In this document: piece after piece, positions 44,627-54,683 of the stretch
How the letters are laid out: each line of letters starts with the position of its first letter
How positions within the stretch are numbered: position 1 is the stretch's first letter
Source: Methylobacterium sp. NMS14P
GTDB lineage: Bacteria; Pseudomonadota; Alphaproteobacteria; Rhizobiales; Beijerinckiaceae
Length of the DNA stretch: 64,000 nt
Reading direction: 5' to 3'
NCBI RefSeq assembly: GCF_028583545.1
Contig: NZ_CP087106.1
Coordinates: 5,687,001 to 5,751,000 of the forward strand
The notes under the pieces: model-generated
Databases searched by the model: none
Told to the model about the DNA's origin: nothing
Seen by the model: the letters and a program-made list of their open reading frames with translations, nothing else
Position numbers and translations under genes: made by a program

Positions 44627-45934
44627 ATGGCCGGTGATCCCGGGGCCGTCGGGGCCACGCTCCAGTCGAGGATCGGGGCGATCCTCCGCTCGACGAGCGG
44701 CAACTTCCTGGAGATGTTCGACTTCTTCCTGTTCGGGTTCTACGCCACCTACATCGCGCGGGCGTTCTTCCCGTCGGGCAACGAGACCACCGAGCTGCTC
44801 CTGACCTTCGGCACGTTCTGGCTCGGGGCGCTGATGCGGCCGCTCGGGGCGATCGTGCTGGGCGCCTATATCGACCGGATCGGCCGCCGGAAGGGCCTGA
44901 TCATCACGCTCGCCATCATGGCGAGCGGCACGGTGCTCATCGCGTTCTGCCCGAGCTACGACACGATCGGCATCGCGGCCCCGCTGATCGTGCTCGCCGG
45001 ACGCCTGCTGCAGGGGTTCTCGGCGGGCGTCGAGATCGGCGGCGTCTCGATCTACCTGTTCGAGATCGCCACGCCGGGGCGGCGCGGCTTCTACACGTCG
45101 TTCCAGTCGGCGAGCCAGCAGGTGGCGATCATGTTCGCCGCCCTGATCGGCTACGGGCTGAACGCCTTCCTGACCAAGCAGCAGATCGGCGATTTCGGCT
45201 GGCGCATCCCGTTCCTGATCGGCTGCCTGATCGTGCCGTTCATCTTCTTCATCCGGCGCTCGCTCCAGGAGACGCAGGACTTCGCCAAGCGGACCCGCCA
45301 CCCGACCACCCGCGAGATCCTCACCACGGTGGTGGCCAACTGGCGGATCGTGCTGCTCGGCATGATGCTGACCACCATGACGACGGTGACCTTCTACATG
45401 ATCACCGTCTACACCCCGACCTTCGGCAAGAACGTCCTCAAGCTCACCGAGACCGAAAGCCTGATCGTGACGCTGTTCGTGGCGATCACCAACTTCATCT
45501 GGCTGCCGGTGGGCGGGGCCTTGTCGGACGCCATCGGTCGCAAGCCGGTGCTGCTCACGATCTCGACCCTGTCGCTGCTGACGACCTACCCGGCCCTGCA
45601 CTGGCTCGTGGCCGATCCAACCTTCGGCAAGATGCTCGCCGTGGAGCTGTGGTTCTCGTTCTTCTTCGGCGTCTACAACGGCGCGATGGTGGTCTCGCTC
45701 TCCGAGGTGGTGCCGGCCCATGTCCGCGCGAGCGGTTTCTCGCTGGCCTACAGCCTCGCCACCGCGCTGTTCGGCACGGCGACGCCCATGGTCTCGACCT
45801 TCCTGATCGAGAAGACCGGTGACCGGGCGGCACCGAGCTACTGGCTGATGGCGGCGGCCGCCTGCGGCATCGTCGCGACGCTCGCGCTGTTCCGGAGTCG
45901 ACCGGGACTGGAGCGCGTGCCGGCCCACGCCTGA
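44627..45934 (+). CDS. tcuC: MFS citrate/tricarballylate:proton symporter (TcuC/CitA-like)
   Basis: 435 aa, twelve-segment metabolite:H+ symporter. The opening [26 protein letters not shown] is the signature of CitA/TcuC, followed by [21 protein letters not shown] (loop 2-3 motif), [32 protein letters not shown] and LSDAIGRKP. It lies next to a TcuA-like dehydrogenase gene, which favours tricarballylate, although citrate is equally consistent with the family. Tail-to-tail with the GntR gene, 13 bp apart. Confidence 0.82.
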   Translation: MAGDPGAVGATLQSRIGAILRSTSGNFLEMFDFFLFGFYATYIARAFFPSGNETTELLLTFGTFWLGALMRPLGAIVLGAYIDRIGRRKGLIITLAIMASGTVLIAFCPSYDTIGIAAPLIVLAGRLLQGFSAGVEIGGVSIYLFEIATPGRRGFYTSFQSASQQVAIMFAALIGYGLNAFLTKQQIGDFGWRIPFLIGCLIVPFIFFIRRSLQETQDFAKRTRHPTTREILTTVVANWRIVLLGMMLTTMTTVTFYMITVYTPTFGKNVLKLTETESLIVTLFVAITNFIWLPVGGALSDAIGRKPVLLTISTLSLLTTYPALHWLVADPTFGKMLAVELWFSFFFGVYNGAMVVSLSEVVPAHVRASGFSLAYSLATALFGTATPMVSTFLIEKTGDRAAPSYWLMAAAACGIVATLALFRSRPGLERVPAHA

Positions 45935-45947
45935 GGGCCGGGGCCGA

Positions 45948-46601
45948 TCAGCTCTCCTGCCAGATCCGGATTCGCGCCTTGAAGGCGGCCCGGATATGGG
46001 CCCGGGCCGCGGCCTCGGCGGCATCCCCGTCGTGGGTCCGGATCGCCGCCACGATCGCGGCGTGCTCGGCGAGCGATTCCGCGGCGCGGTCGGGCGCCGC
46101 CAGCGTGGTGGCGCCCGGGAGCAGCACCAGCGACAGGCGCATCGTCTCCAGCGTGCTCTGCAGGAAGCGGTTGCGCGCCGCCCCGTGGATCTGCCGGTGG
46201 AACAGGCGGTTGGTCCGTGCCAGCGCGGGCGCGTCCCCGAGGAGCGTCCGGTCCCGGGCGACCATCTCCTCCAGGATCTCGGTCTCGACCGTGCTGGCGT
46301 GGATCGCCGCGAGGCGCGCGGCCGTCCCCTCCAGCACCTCGCGCAGGTCGTAGAGCTCGCTCACCTGCCCGTAGTCGAGTTGCGCCACGCTGGCGCCCCG
46401 GTGCGGCTCGTGGGCGACGAGGCCCTGCGCCTCCAGCCGGCCGAGCGCCTCGCGCACCGGCGTGCGGCTGATCTGGAACCGCTCGGCGAGTTCGGCCTCG
46501 CGCAAGCGGCTGCCGGGCGCGAGCTCGCCGTCCTCGATCGCCCGCAACAGCCGCTCATAGGCGCCGGCGCCGCTGGAGCGCTCCGCTTCGCTGGCCTTCA
46601 T
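45948..46601 (-). CDS. GntR-family (FCD domain) transcriptional regulator
   Basis: 217 aa. The N-terminal winged helix-turn-helix includes ELAPGSRLREAELAERFQISRTPVREALGRLEAQGLV and HRGASVAQL. The all-helical FCD effector domain follows, with YDLREVLEGTAARLAA, NRLFHRQIHGAARN and an EHAAIVAAIRTHDGDAAEAAARAHI segment supplying the metal/acid-binding His residues. FCD ligands are usually small organic acids. It is divergent from tcuA, with a TCGTATACAA palindrome between, so it probably controls the module in response to a tricarboxylate. Confidence 0.9.
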   Translation of the reverse strand: MKASEAERSSGAGAYERLLRAIEDGELAPGSRLREAELAERFQISRTPVREALGRLEAQGLVAHEPHRGASVAQLDYGQVSELYDLREVLEGTAARLAAIHASTVETEILEEMVARDRTLLGDAPALARTNRLFHRQIHGAARNRFLQSTLETMRLSLVLLPGATTLAAPDRAAESLAEHAAIVAAIRTHDGDAAEAAARAHIRAAFKARIRIWQES

Positions 46602-46673
46602 GTCCGGCTCTCCTCGGCGCGGCCATAGCGCGAAACCGACGGTCCCGATACGCTTGCGGCAGATTGCATGCAG

Positions 46674-46683
46674 TCGTATACAA
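46674..46683. promoter_or_regulatory. Probable GntR operator in the gntR-tcuA gap
   Basis: TCGTATACAA is a near-perfect palindrome centred on GTATAC, the type of half-site used by FCD regulators. It is 34 bp before the tcuA ATG. A second palindrome, TGCATGCA, lies at 46665-46672. Confidence 0.5.
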
Positions 46684-46717
46684 TGCTGCTAGAACAGCCG
46701 GTGGAGAGGAGACAGGG

Positions 46718-48214
46718 ATGCAGTGTCCGGACGATGCGCAGTGGGACGTGGTCGTGGTCGGGTCGGGCAACGCCGCCATGAGCGCCGGTCTCGCCGCCCT
46801 GGAGCGCGGCGCCTCGGTGCTGATGATCGAGAAGGCCGAGCGGGACCTGGCCGGCGGCAACACCGCCTACACGGCCGGCGCCATGCGCTTCGTCTACGCG
46901 GGCAACGACGACCTGATCCCGCTGCTGGTCGATCCCGAGGATCCGCGCCTGCCGCGGACCGATTTCGGTGCCTACACGGCGCAGAAGTTCGAGGAGGACC
47001 TGCTCGGCTTCAACGACGGGCGGCCGCTCTCGCGCGAGCAGCGCATCCTGATCGACGAGAGCGGCGCGGCCCTGCGCTGGCTGGCGACGCAGGGGGTGAA
47101 GTTCGAGCCGATCTATTCCCGCCAGTCCTTCGAGAAGGACGGGCGCTTCGTGTTCTGGGGCGGCCTGACGCTCGCCACCCACGACGAGGGCTTCGGCCTC
47201 GCCCGGGCCGAGCTGGAGGCCTTCACCCGGGCCGGCGGCGAGATCCGCTACGGCTGCCCGGCCCAGGGTCTGATCGTGCAGGACGGGCGCGTCGTCGGCG
47301 TGGAGACGCCGCAGGGGCCGGTCCGGGCGGCGTCCGTGGTGCTGGCCTGCGGCGGCTTCGAGTCGAACGCCGCCCTCCGCACGCGCTTCATCGGCGAGGG
47401 CTGGGACAAGGCGCGGGTGCGCGGCACGCCCCACAACCAGGGCGACGGGCTCCAGATGGCCCTGGACCTCGGCGCCAAGGCCCACGGCTTCTACGGCGGC
47501 TGCCACGCCACGCCGATGGACCTGCACACCCCCGATTACGGCAACCTCGACCTGCCGCACGGCGAGCGCAAGCACTACCGGAAGATCTGCTACTTCCTGG
47601 GGCTGATGCTGAACGCGAACGGCGAGCGCTTCGTCGACGAGGGCAAGAATTTCCGCAACTACACCTACGCCCAGTTCGGCCGCTCGATCATGGAGCAGCC
47701 CGGGCACGTGGCGTGGCAGATCTTCGACGCCAAGGTCGATCACCTGCTCTACAGCGAGTACCGGTTCCACGACGCGCACTTCGTCGAGGCCGACACCCTG
47801 GACGGGCTCCTCGACCGGCTCGAGGGCATCGACCGGGCGGCGGCGCGGCGGACCATCGCGGCGTTCAACGCCGCCGTTGACGAGAGCGTGCCGTTCGACC
47901 CGACCGTGAAGGACGGGCGCGGCACCAGCGGCCTCGCCCTGCCGAAGTCGAACTGGGCGCAGAAGATCGAGACCGGGCCGTTCAAGGCATACCCGGTCAC
48001 GGGCGGCATCACCTTCACCTACGGCGGCGTCGAGGTCGGCGACGACGGCGGCGTGAAGCGCGCGGACGGCGGGGCGATTCCGGGCCTCTACGCCTGCGGC
48101 GAGATGGTCGGCGGCGTGTTCTTCAACGGCTATCCCGGCGGTTCGGGACTGACCTCCGGCGTCGTGTTCGGCCGCCGCGCCGGCTACGGCGCCGCCGGGA
48201 GGGCGCGCGGGTAG
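46718..48214 (+). CDS. tcuA: FAD-dependent tricarballylate dehydrogenase TcuA-like
   Basis: 498 aa of the fumarate reductase/succinate dehydrogenase flavoprotein type. The FAD-binding start is DVVVVGSGNAAMSAGLAALERG, with AGGNTAYTAGAMRF next. Then come RVRGTPHNQGDGLQMALDLGA, FVDEGKNFRNYTY, the late VTGGITFTYGGVEV (active-site Arg/Thr region) and ACGEMVGGVFFNGYPGGSGL. Salmonella TcuA oxidises tricarballylate to cis-aconitate and passes electrons to the Fe-S/haem protein TcuB. No tcuB is seen in the window. A strong GGAGAGGAG site precedes ATG 46718; a frame extension upstream would cross the operator. Confidence 0.83.
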   Translation: MQCPDDAQWDVVVVGSGNAAMSAGLAALERGASVLMIEKAERDLAGGNTAYTAGAMRFVYAGNDDLIPLLVDPEDPRLPRTDFGAYTAQKFEEDLLGFNDGRPLSREQRILIDESGAALRWLATQGVKFEPIYSRQSFEKDGRFVFWGGLTLATHDEGFGLARAELEAFTRAGGEIRYGCPAQGLIVQDGRVVGVETPQGPVRAASVVLACGGFESNAALRTRFIGEGWDKARVRGTPHNQGDGLQMALDLGAKAHGFYGGCHATPMDLHTPDYGNLDLPHGERKHYRKICYFLGLMLNANGERFVDEGKNFRNYTYAQFGRSIMEQPGHVAWQIFDAKVDHLLYSEYRFHDAHFVEADTLDGLLDRLEGIDRAAARRTIAAFNAAVDESVPFDPTVKDGRGTSGLALPKSNWAQKIETGPFKAYPVTGGITFTYGGVEVGDDGGVKRADGGAIPGLYACGEMVGGVFFNGYPGGSGLTSGVVFGRRAGYGAAGRARG

Positions 48215-48344
48215 GGGCCTCACCGGAGCGCGCCGCTCGCCCGCTCTCGCGGCGGGGGAGAGGCGCGTGCAGCGCCGTCCCGGATTTCCCCAGCGGCCCA
48301 TCGCCCCCTGTCCGCCGCCCCGGCGCGGGCGTAGAAGCCCAGCC

Positions 48345-51300
48345 ATGCCCGCCCGACAGGCCGTCTTCACCATCTCCCGCGGTGTCCCGTTCCTGCCGAC
48401 GCTCGCCGAGGCGCTGCTCTCCGGCCGCCTCGTCGGGCCGGTGGCGGACGATCCGCTGGCGCTCGCCGCTGTCACCATCTACCTGCCGACCCGCCGCGCG
48501 GCCCGGGCGCTCGGCGCGATCCTGGCCGAGAGGCTCGGCCGAGACGCGCCCGGGCAGGCGACGCTGCTGCCGCGGATGATCCCCCTCGGCGAGGCCGACG
48601 AGGCCGAGCTCGACCTCGCCGCCGAGCCGCTGCTGGAGGAGAACGCCGACCCCCTGAGCATCCCGATGCCGCCGCTCGAGCGCCGGTTGATCCTGGCCCG
48701 CCTCGTCCAGGCCTGGGCCAGGACCGTCGACCGGACCCTGCTGCCGCTGGACGCCGAGGTGCCGTTCCTGGTGCCGTCCTCACCCGCCGACGCGGTCGGG
48801 CTCGCCGGCGATCTCGAGCGCTTGATGGACGCGCTCACCGTCGAGGGCCTGCCCTGGTCGGAGATCGGCGCGGCCGTCGAGGCCGAGTATTCCCGCTACT
48901 TCGGCCTGACCCTCGACTTCGTGAAGATCGCCGCCGAGAACTGGCCGAAGCTCCTGGCCGAGCGGGGCCTCGCCGATCCGGTCGCCCGCGCCCGCGGGCT
49001 CGTGCTGGCCGAGGAGCGGCGCCTGTCCCGCAGCGCGACGCCGGACCCGGTGATCGTCGCTGGGTCGCTGGGCTCGGTGCCGGCCACGGCCCGGCTCATC
49101 GCCGCGGTGGCCAAGCTGCCCCACGGCGCCGTGGTCCTGCCCGGGCTCGATCTCGACCTCGACGCGGCCGGATGGGACGGCATCGACACCGGCGAGGGCT
49201 TCTCCCGGGTGATCGCGCACGGCCACCCGCAGGCGGTGCTGCACCGGCTGCTCGGGCCGGAGAACCTCAACCTCGGCCGCGCGGACGTCGCCGCCCTCGG
49301 CGAGCCCGATGCCGGCCAGACGGCGCGGGCCGCGCTCCTGTCGCAGGCCCTCCGGCCGGCCGACACCACCGACGCGTGGGCGGCGCTCGACCCGGCCGAG
49401 CGCGACACCGTCGCCCGCCTCGGCCTCGAAGGGCTCGCGCTCGCCGAGGCGGGCGACGAGCGCGAGGAGGCGCTGGTCGCGGCGCTGGCGCTGCGCGAGA
49501 CCCTCCAGACTCCCGGCGCCACCGCGGCCCTGATCACGCCCGACCGCGGGCTCGCCGGCCGGGTCGCCGTCGAGCTGCTGCGCTGGGGCATCGTGGCGGA
49601 GGATTCCGCCGGCTTGTCCCTTGCCGGAAGCGCCGCCGGGCGGCTCGCCCGGCTCGCCGCGGAACTCGCCGCTGACCTCGCCCGCGATCAGGCCGACGCG
49701 ATCCCGGCCCGGCTGATCGCGCTGCTCTCCCATCCGATGGTCCATCTCGGCCTGCCGCGTCCCGACGTGGTCCGGGGCGCGGCGGCCCTGGAGATCGGGT
49801 TGCTGCGCGGCCCGGTCCCGGCCCCGGGCTTCGACGGCCTGCGCAAGGCCCTCGCCGCCGAGCGCGCCGGGCCGCCCGAGCACCGGCCCCGGGCCAAGCG
49901 CCGCCTGAAGGACGTCGACTGGGAGCTGGCCGCGGACCTGCTGGACCGGCTGGATCTGGTGTTCCGGGATTTCCCGGGCGCGGACGGGGCCGGGGAATGC
50001 GACCTCGTCACCACCGCCACGGGGCACCGGGAGGCGTGCGACCGGCTGATCGCCGGGCCGGAGGAGGTCTTCCCGGCGGAGACGGACGGATCCCTGTCCT
50101 GCCTCGACGCCCTGTTCGACGACTTGGAGATGGCCGAGCCCGGCCTGATGCCGGGGCGGTTCGACGAGTACGCCACCTTCTTCACGTCGCTGGCCCGGGA
50201 GCGCAAAGTCGCCTGCTCGGGCGAGGCGCCGCATCCGCGTCTGCGCATCCTCGGGCTGCTGGAGGCGCGCCTGCTGTCGGTGGACCGCGTCGTGCTCGGC
50301 GGCCTGGACGAGGGCGTCTGGCCGGTGCGCACGCTGACCGACTCGTTCCTCAACCGGCCGATGCGCGAGCGGGTCGGCCTCAACCCGCCCGAGCGGCGGA
50401 TCGGTCAGATGGCCCACGACTTCGTGCAGGCGCTCGGCTGCCGCGACGCGGTGATCACCCGGGCTCTGAAGCGGGAGGGCGCGCCGACCGTGCCGTCGCG
50501 CCTGATCCAGCGCCTGCGCGCCCTCTCGGGCGACGCCCGCTGGGACACCGTCCTGCACGCGGGGCGCCGGCTCACGGGCCTCGCCGCGCGGCTCGATGCG
50601 GCGCCGCCGGAGCCGCGGCTGAAGCGCCCCGCGCCGAAGCCGGACCCGGCGCTGTTCCCGCGCTCGCTCAGCGTCACCGAGATCGAGACGCTGGTGCGCG
50701 ATCCCTACAGCATCTTCGCCCGCCACGTGCTCGGGCTCGACCCGCTCGATCCGCTGGCGGCGGCGCCGGGCGTCGCCACCCGCGGCTCCCTGGTGCACGA
50801 CGTCTTCGCGGAATTCGCCGCCCGCCATCCCACGGACCTGCCGCCGGACGCGGCGGAGCGGCTTCTGAACCTCGCGGTCAACGCCTTCGGCGACATCGAG
50901 GCGGAGTACCCGAACCTCTACGCCGAGTGGTGGCCGCGCTACGAGCGCATGGCCTCGGCCTATCTCGACTGGGAGGCGCAGCGCCGGCCCGGCCTGACCC
51001 GGGTCTACCCGGAGGTCTCCGGCCGCTGGGTGATCCCGATGGGACGCGAGACCTTCACGCTGCGCGCCCGGGCCGACCGGATCGAGCTGAGGCCTGACGG
51101 CACCGCCTGCATCGTCGACTACAAGACCGGGACGCCACCCTCGGGGAAGATGATCTTCACCGGATTCTCGCCGCAGCTCACCCTGGAGGCGGCGATGCTG
51201 ATGCACGGCGCCTTCGCGGACCTGCCGGCCGTGAAGACGACGCCGGACCTGCTCTACGTCCACGCCTCGGGCGGGCGGAAGCCCTTCGTCCCGATCCCGG

Positions 51301-51509
51301 TGAAGCCGCCCCGGGGCGAGGAGCGCGGCGTGGAGGCGATCGTGGCCGAGCACGCCGCGCGGCTCCGGGGACTGGTAGCCCGGTTCATGACCGGCGAGGC
51401 GGCCTACACGGCGCGGCCCTACCCGCAATACGCCAGCAAGTACGGCGCCTACGACCACTTGGCCCGGGTGCTCGAGTGGTCGCTCGCGGGGGACGAGGGC
51501 GGGGAGTAA
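48345..51509 (+). CDS. addB: Double-strand break repair nuclease subunit AddB (alphaproteobacterial type)
   Basis: 1054 aa. The N-terminus FTISRGVPFLPTLAEALLSG and the VTIYLPTRRAARALGAILAERL strand, where a Walker A would be, match alpha-type AddB. The inactivated helicase-like core includes VDRVVLGGLDEGVWPV and FLNRPMRERVGLNPPERRIGQMAHDF. The C-terminal RecB-type nuclease has RGSLVHDVFAEFA, then CIVDYKTGTPPSG and GFSPQLTLEAAML. With AddA it resects DNA ends for recombination. In most relatives addA follows directly; here the next gene is gcdH on the other strand. ATG 48345 chosen at the conserved start. Confidence 0.93.
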   Translation: MPARQAVFTISRGVPFLPTLAEALLSGRLVGPVADDPLALAAVTIYLPTRRAARALGAILAERLGRDAPGQATLLPRMIPLGEADEAELDLAAEPLLEENADPLSIPMPPLERRLILARLVQAWARTVDRTLLPLDAEVPFLVPSSPADAVGLAGDLERLMDALTVEGLPWSEIGAAVEAEYSRYFGLTLDFVKIAAENWPKLLAERGLADPVARARGLVLAEERRLSRSATPDPVIVAGSLGSVPATARLIAAVAKLPHGAVVLPGLDLDLDAAGWDGIDTGEGFSRVIAHGHPQAVLHRLLGPENLNLGRADVAALGEPDAGQTARAALLSQALRPADTTDAWAALDPAERDTVARLGLEGLALAEAGDEREEALVAALALRETLQTPGATAALITPDRGLAGRVAVELLRWGIVAEDSAGLSLAGSAAGRLARLAAELAADLARDQADAIPARLIALLSHPMVHLGLPRPDVVRGAAALEIGLLRGPVPAPGFDGLRKALAAERAGPPEHRPRAKRRLKDVDWELAADLLDRLDLVFRDFPGADGAGECDLVTTATGHREACDRLIAGPEEVFPAETDGSLSCLDALFDDLEMAEPGLMPGRFDEYATFFTSLARERKVACSGEAPHPRLRILGLLEARLLSVDRVVLGGLDEGVWPVRTLTDSFLNRPMRERVGLNPPERRIGQMAHDFVQALGCRDAVITRALKREGAPTVPSRLIQRLRALSGDARWDTVLHAGRRLTGLAARLDAAPPEPRLKRPAPKPDPALFPRSLSVTEIETLVRDPYSIFARHVLGLDPLDPLAAAPGVATRGSLVHDVFAEFAARHPTDLPPDAAERLLNLAVNAFGDIEAEYPNLYAEWWPRYERMASAYLDWEAQRRPGLTRVYPEVSGRWVIPMGRETFTLRARADRIELRPDGTACIVDYKTGTPPSGKMIFTGFSPQLTLEAAMLMHGAFADLPAVKTTPDLLYVHASGGRKPFVPIPVKPPRGEERGVEAIVAEHAARLRGLVARFMTGEAAYTARPYPQYASKYGAYDHLARVLEWSLAGDEGGE

Positions 51510-51585
51510 CCCCGCCCCGTCGCTTCAGAGGTATCCCGCCCGCACCTCATGTTGAGGGCGCGGCCAAGAGGCGCCTTCCCGGATC

Positions 51586-52815
51586 TCAGAAGAACGCCTG
51601 CAGCCCCGTCTGGGCCCGTCCCAGGATCAGGGCGTGGACGTCGTGGGTGCCCTCGTAGGTGTTCACCGTCTCGAGGTTCTGGGCGTGGCGCATCACGTGG
51701 TACTCGCCCATGATGCCGTTGCCGCCGTGCATGTCCCGGGCGGTGCGGGCGATGTCGAGCGCCTTGCCGCAATTGTTGCGCTTGACCAGCGAGATCATCT
51801 CGGGCGCCATCTTGCCCTCGTCCATCAGCCGCCCGACCCGGAGCGAGGCCTGGAGGCCCAGCGTGATCTCGGTCTGCATGTCGGCGAGCTTCTTCTGGAC
51901 GAGCTGGGTCTGCGCCAGGGGCCGGCCGAACTGCTTGCGCTCCAGGGTGTAGTTGCGGGCGCGGTGCCAGCAATCCTCCGCGGCGCCCATCGCGCCCCAC
52001 GAGATGCCGTAGCGCGCCCGGTTGAGGCAGCCGAACGGCCCCTTCAGCCCCGAGACGTTCGGCAGCAGCGCGTCCTCGCCGACCTCGACGCCCTCCATGA
52101 CGATCTCGCCGGTGGTGGAGGCGCGCAGGGACAGCTTGCCCTTCAGCGTCGGGGCGGACAGGCCCTTCATGCCCTTCTCGAGGACGAAGCCGCGGATCGC
52201 GCCCTCGTGGGCGTCGGACTTCGCCCAGACCACGAAGACGTCCGCGAAGGGCGCGTTCGAGATCCACATCTTGGCGCCCGAGATCCGGTAGCCGCCGTCG
52301 ATCTTCTCGGCCTTGGTCTTCATGCCGGCCGGGTCCGAGCCGGCATCCGGCTCGGTGAGGCCGAAGCAGCCGATCCACTCGCCCGAGGCGAGCTTCGGCA
52401 GGAACTTCTCGCGCTGCTCCTCCGAGCCGTAGGCGTGGATCGGGTACATCACCAGGGAGGATTGCACGCTCATCATCGAGCGGTAGCCGGAATCCACCGC
52501 CTCGACCGCCCGCGCCACGAGCCCGTAGGCCACGTAGGAGGCGCCCGCGCAGCCGTACTCCTCGGGGAGGGTCACGCCGAGCAGGCCGAGCTCGCCCATC
52601 TTCCGGAACAGGCCGGGATCGGTCTTCTCGGAGGCGTAGGCCTCGACGATCCCGGGGAGAAGCTGCTCCTGCGCGAAGCTCTGGGCGACGTCGCGGATCG
52701 CCCGCTCGTCCTCGGTGAGCTGATCCTCCAGCAGGAAGGGATCGTCCCAGACGAAGCGGGCCGAGGCCGGGGCCGACGGGGAGGCGCTGCCTGGAGGGCG
52801 CATCGGAGCGTTCAT
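51586..52815 (-). CDS. gcdH: Glutaryl-CoA dehydrogenase
   Basis: 409-aa acyl-CoA dehydrogenase that oxidises and decarboxylates glutaryl-CoA to crotonyl-CoA in lysine and tryptophan breakdown. Family features: [79 protein letters not shown] and the catalytic Glu near residue 388 in [20 protein letters not shown]. The C-terminus QAFF is usual. No CoA transferase or other pathway gene is adjacent. Confidence 0.93.
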   Translation of the reverse strand: MNAPMRPPGSASPSAPASARFVWDDPFLLEDQLTEDERAIRDVAQSFAQEQLLPGIVEAYASEKTDPGLFRKMGELGLLGVTLPEEYGCAGASYVAYGLVARAVEAVDSGYRSMMSVQSSLVMYPIHAYGSEEQREKFLPKLASGEWIGCFGLTEPDAGSDPAGMKTKAEKIDGGYRISGAKMWISNAPFADVFVVWAKSDAHEGAIRGFVLEKGMKGLSAPTLKGKLSLRASTTGEIVMEGVEVGEDALLPNVSGLKGPFGCLNRARYGISWGAMGAAEDCWHRARNYTLERKQFGRPLAQTQLVQKKLADMQTEITLGLQASLRVGRLMDEGKMAPEMISLVKRNNCGKALDIARTARDMHGGNGIMGEYHVMRHAQNLETVNTYEGTHDVHALILGRAQTGLQAFF

Positions 52816-52928
52816 CGAGATTCCTCGCCTGCAGGGTGGCGCGGGTCTTCGCGGCCCGCGCGCTTGACCCTACCCTAGACCCGCGCGCCGCCCGGTCCAA
52901 CGCGCGTGGTGACGCCGGGGCGCCGCCG

Positions 52929-53858
52929 TCACGCCCGGCCGAGGAGCATGAGCCAGAGCAGCGTGGTGAGCGGCGCCAGCAGCGTCGAGACCAGGACCGA
53001 GGCCGCGACCATGCCGGTCTCGGTCCGGTAGCGCGCCGCCAGCAGGTAGGCGTTGATCCCCACCGGCATCGCGGCGAACAGGGTCGCGACGCCCGCGTAG
53101 GCGGCCGGCATCGCGAAGACGTGGAAGGCCAGGACCCAGACCGCCAGCGGGTGCAGGAGGTTCTTCAGGAGAGCGATCACGAGCGCACCCTTGAGGTCGA
53201 ACAGCACCCGGTAGCGCTTCAGGCCGGCGCCGAGCGCCACCAGGGCGCAGGTGGAGGCCGTGCCCGCGAAGGCGTCGATCAGCGACTGGGCGATGCCGAC
53301 CGGCGCGAGTCCGAGGGCCTTCATGGCCATGCCGATCAGCAGCGCCACGAAGATCGGGTTGCGCAGGAGCACCAGGGCAAGGCCGCGGATCCGCGCCAGG
53401 ACCGGCAGGCCGGAATCGGACTCGATCAGGAAGGTGGCGCTGCCCATCATCAGGGGCAGGTGGACGGCCAGCAGCATGAACAGCGGGAAGGCGCCCTCCT
53501 CGCCGTAGGCCTGGAGGATCATCGGGACGCCCACGAACACCGTGTTCGACTGACTCGCCGCGAAGCCGTGGAGGATCGCGCCGCGCCGCTCGATCCCGGC
53601 CCGCCGCCGGGCGATCAGCGTGCCGACGAACCACGAGATCGCCGCGCCGCCGAAATACGCGACCCAGTAGGACCACGCGATCGTCCCGCTCATCCCGGGC
53701 TTGGTCAGCGTGGCGATGATCAGCGCCGGGACGGCGACGGCGAAGACGTATTCCGACAGCCCGTCGCTCACCTTGTCGGAGAGGAGCCCCGCGAGGGCGG
53801 CCGCCCAGCCGATCAGGACGATCCCGAAGATCGGGGCGATGATGGCGAGGGCGTTCAC
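52929..53858 (-). CDS. AEC-family (auxin efflux carrier type) transporter
   Basis: 309 aa with ten hydrophobic segments in two halves. It opens with IIAPIFGIVLIGWAAAL, and has the cross-over segments ASQSNTVFVGVPMILQAYGE and, in the second half, LFAAMPVGINAYLLAARY, each with the helix-breaking Pro/Asn pattern of the family. Bacterial members carry malonate, malate or similar organic acids. The GTG at 53858 was chosen because the frame beyond it is Arg/Pro-rich and not membrane-like. Substrate unknown. Confidence 0.88.
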   Translation of the reverse strand: MNALAIIAPIFGIVLIGWAAALAGLLSDKVSDGLSEYVFAVAVPALIIATLTKPGMSGTIAWSYWVAYFGGAAISWFVGTLIARRRAGIERRGAILHGFAASQSNTVFVGVPMILQAYGEEGAFPLFMLLAVHLPLMMGSATFLIESDSGLPVLARIRGLALVLLRNPIFVALLIGMAMKALGLAPVGIAQSLIDAFAGTASTCALVALGAGLKRYRVLFDLKGALVIALLKNLLHPLAVWVLAFHVFAMPAAYAGVATLFAAMPVGINAYLLAARYRTETGMVAASVLVSTLLAPLTTLLWLMLLGRA

Positions 53859-54111
53859 GGGGCCGACGGGAGCGGGGGCTGGTGCGCGGGGAGAGGACTC
53901 GGCCCATAGCACGCCCGCGCGCCGCGTCGCGCCCCGTCGGAAGCTGTGCTGGCATGTCGGACAGGAGGGGGGAGAATCACCGCGCCGCCGAGCACCCCCG
54001 GTCGCCGCGGCGGTGCGGGCCCTCATCGCCGGCACCCGGCAACGCGCCGGCCGGGAACCCCTCGACTTCCCTTCCGTCACCACGGCCGACAGCGGCGCGT
54101 GACGGCGCCGC

Positions 54112-54591
54112 CTACTTGTTCTCCAGCACCTGGATCGGATCCGTGCGCTGGCTCGCGGGCGGTTCCTTGGTCAGGTTGGCGCCGCCCTCCCGCTGCACCT
54201 TGACGTCCTTCGGCGCACCCGGCCCGCCCACCGCGCGGCCGCCCTCGGCGCTCTGGGTCGGCACCGTGCCGGACGCCAGTTCCAGGCAGGTCACCATCTC
54301 GACATAGGAGGGGAAGCCGCCCGCCTTGAACTGGTTCTGGCACTGGCTCTTCGCGGCCGGCGTGTAACTGCTCCAGTGGCGCTCGGCCTCCTTCTTGGCG
54401 TCGCGCTCGGAGCGGATGCAGCCGTCGTAATTCGCTTTGTCGCTGATGCTCGTGTTGGCGACCTGAGCCGACCGGCAGGTCCGCTCGACGTCGAGATCAG
54501 GGACCGCGTCGGCCAGGGCGGCGGCCGGCGCGAGCGCCAGGGTGAGCAGCGCGAAGGTGCCGGGGACCATCGTGCGGGAACGGGTCGTCAT
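54112..54591 (-). CDS. Small conserved secreted protein
   Basis: 159 aa. Signal peptide VPGTFALLTLALAPAAALAD, then a mature region with spaced cysteines: RTCRSAQ, YDGCIRSERDAKKEAERHW, KSQCQNQFKAGG and PSYVEMVTCLELASG. This CRSAQ...CI..E..A...W...C....GG.PSYVE..TCLE pattern is widespread among uncharacterised secreted proteins of Hyphomicrobiales. The C-terminal 50 residues look disordered. ATG 54591 gives the signal peptide. Confidence 0.75.
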   Translation of the reverse strand: MTTRSRTMVPGTFALLTLALAPAAALADAVPDLDVERTCRSAQVANTSISDKANYDGCIRSERDAKKEAERHWSSYTPAAKSQCQNQFKAGGFPSYVEMVTCLELASGTVPTQSAEGGRAVGGPGAPKDVKVQREGGANLTKEPPASQRTDPIQVLENK

Positions 54592-54683
54592 GTCGTCAGA
54601 CTCGCGATCTGTGGCGGTTCGCGCCGCCGGAACTGCCGGCACAACGCGCCAGGAACCGGTTCGGCACCAAGCGCCCGCGACGA

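Noticed and set aside
43235..46024. Minus-strand open frame of over 900 codons opposite the carrier genes
   Set aside because: Composition is that of an antisense frame in GC-rich DNA (His, Arg, Asp, Gln excess) and the plus strand holds two clear transporters and the opposite end a GntR gene.
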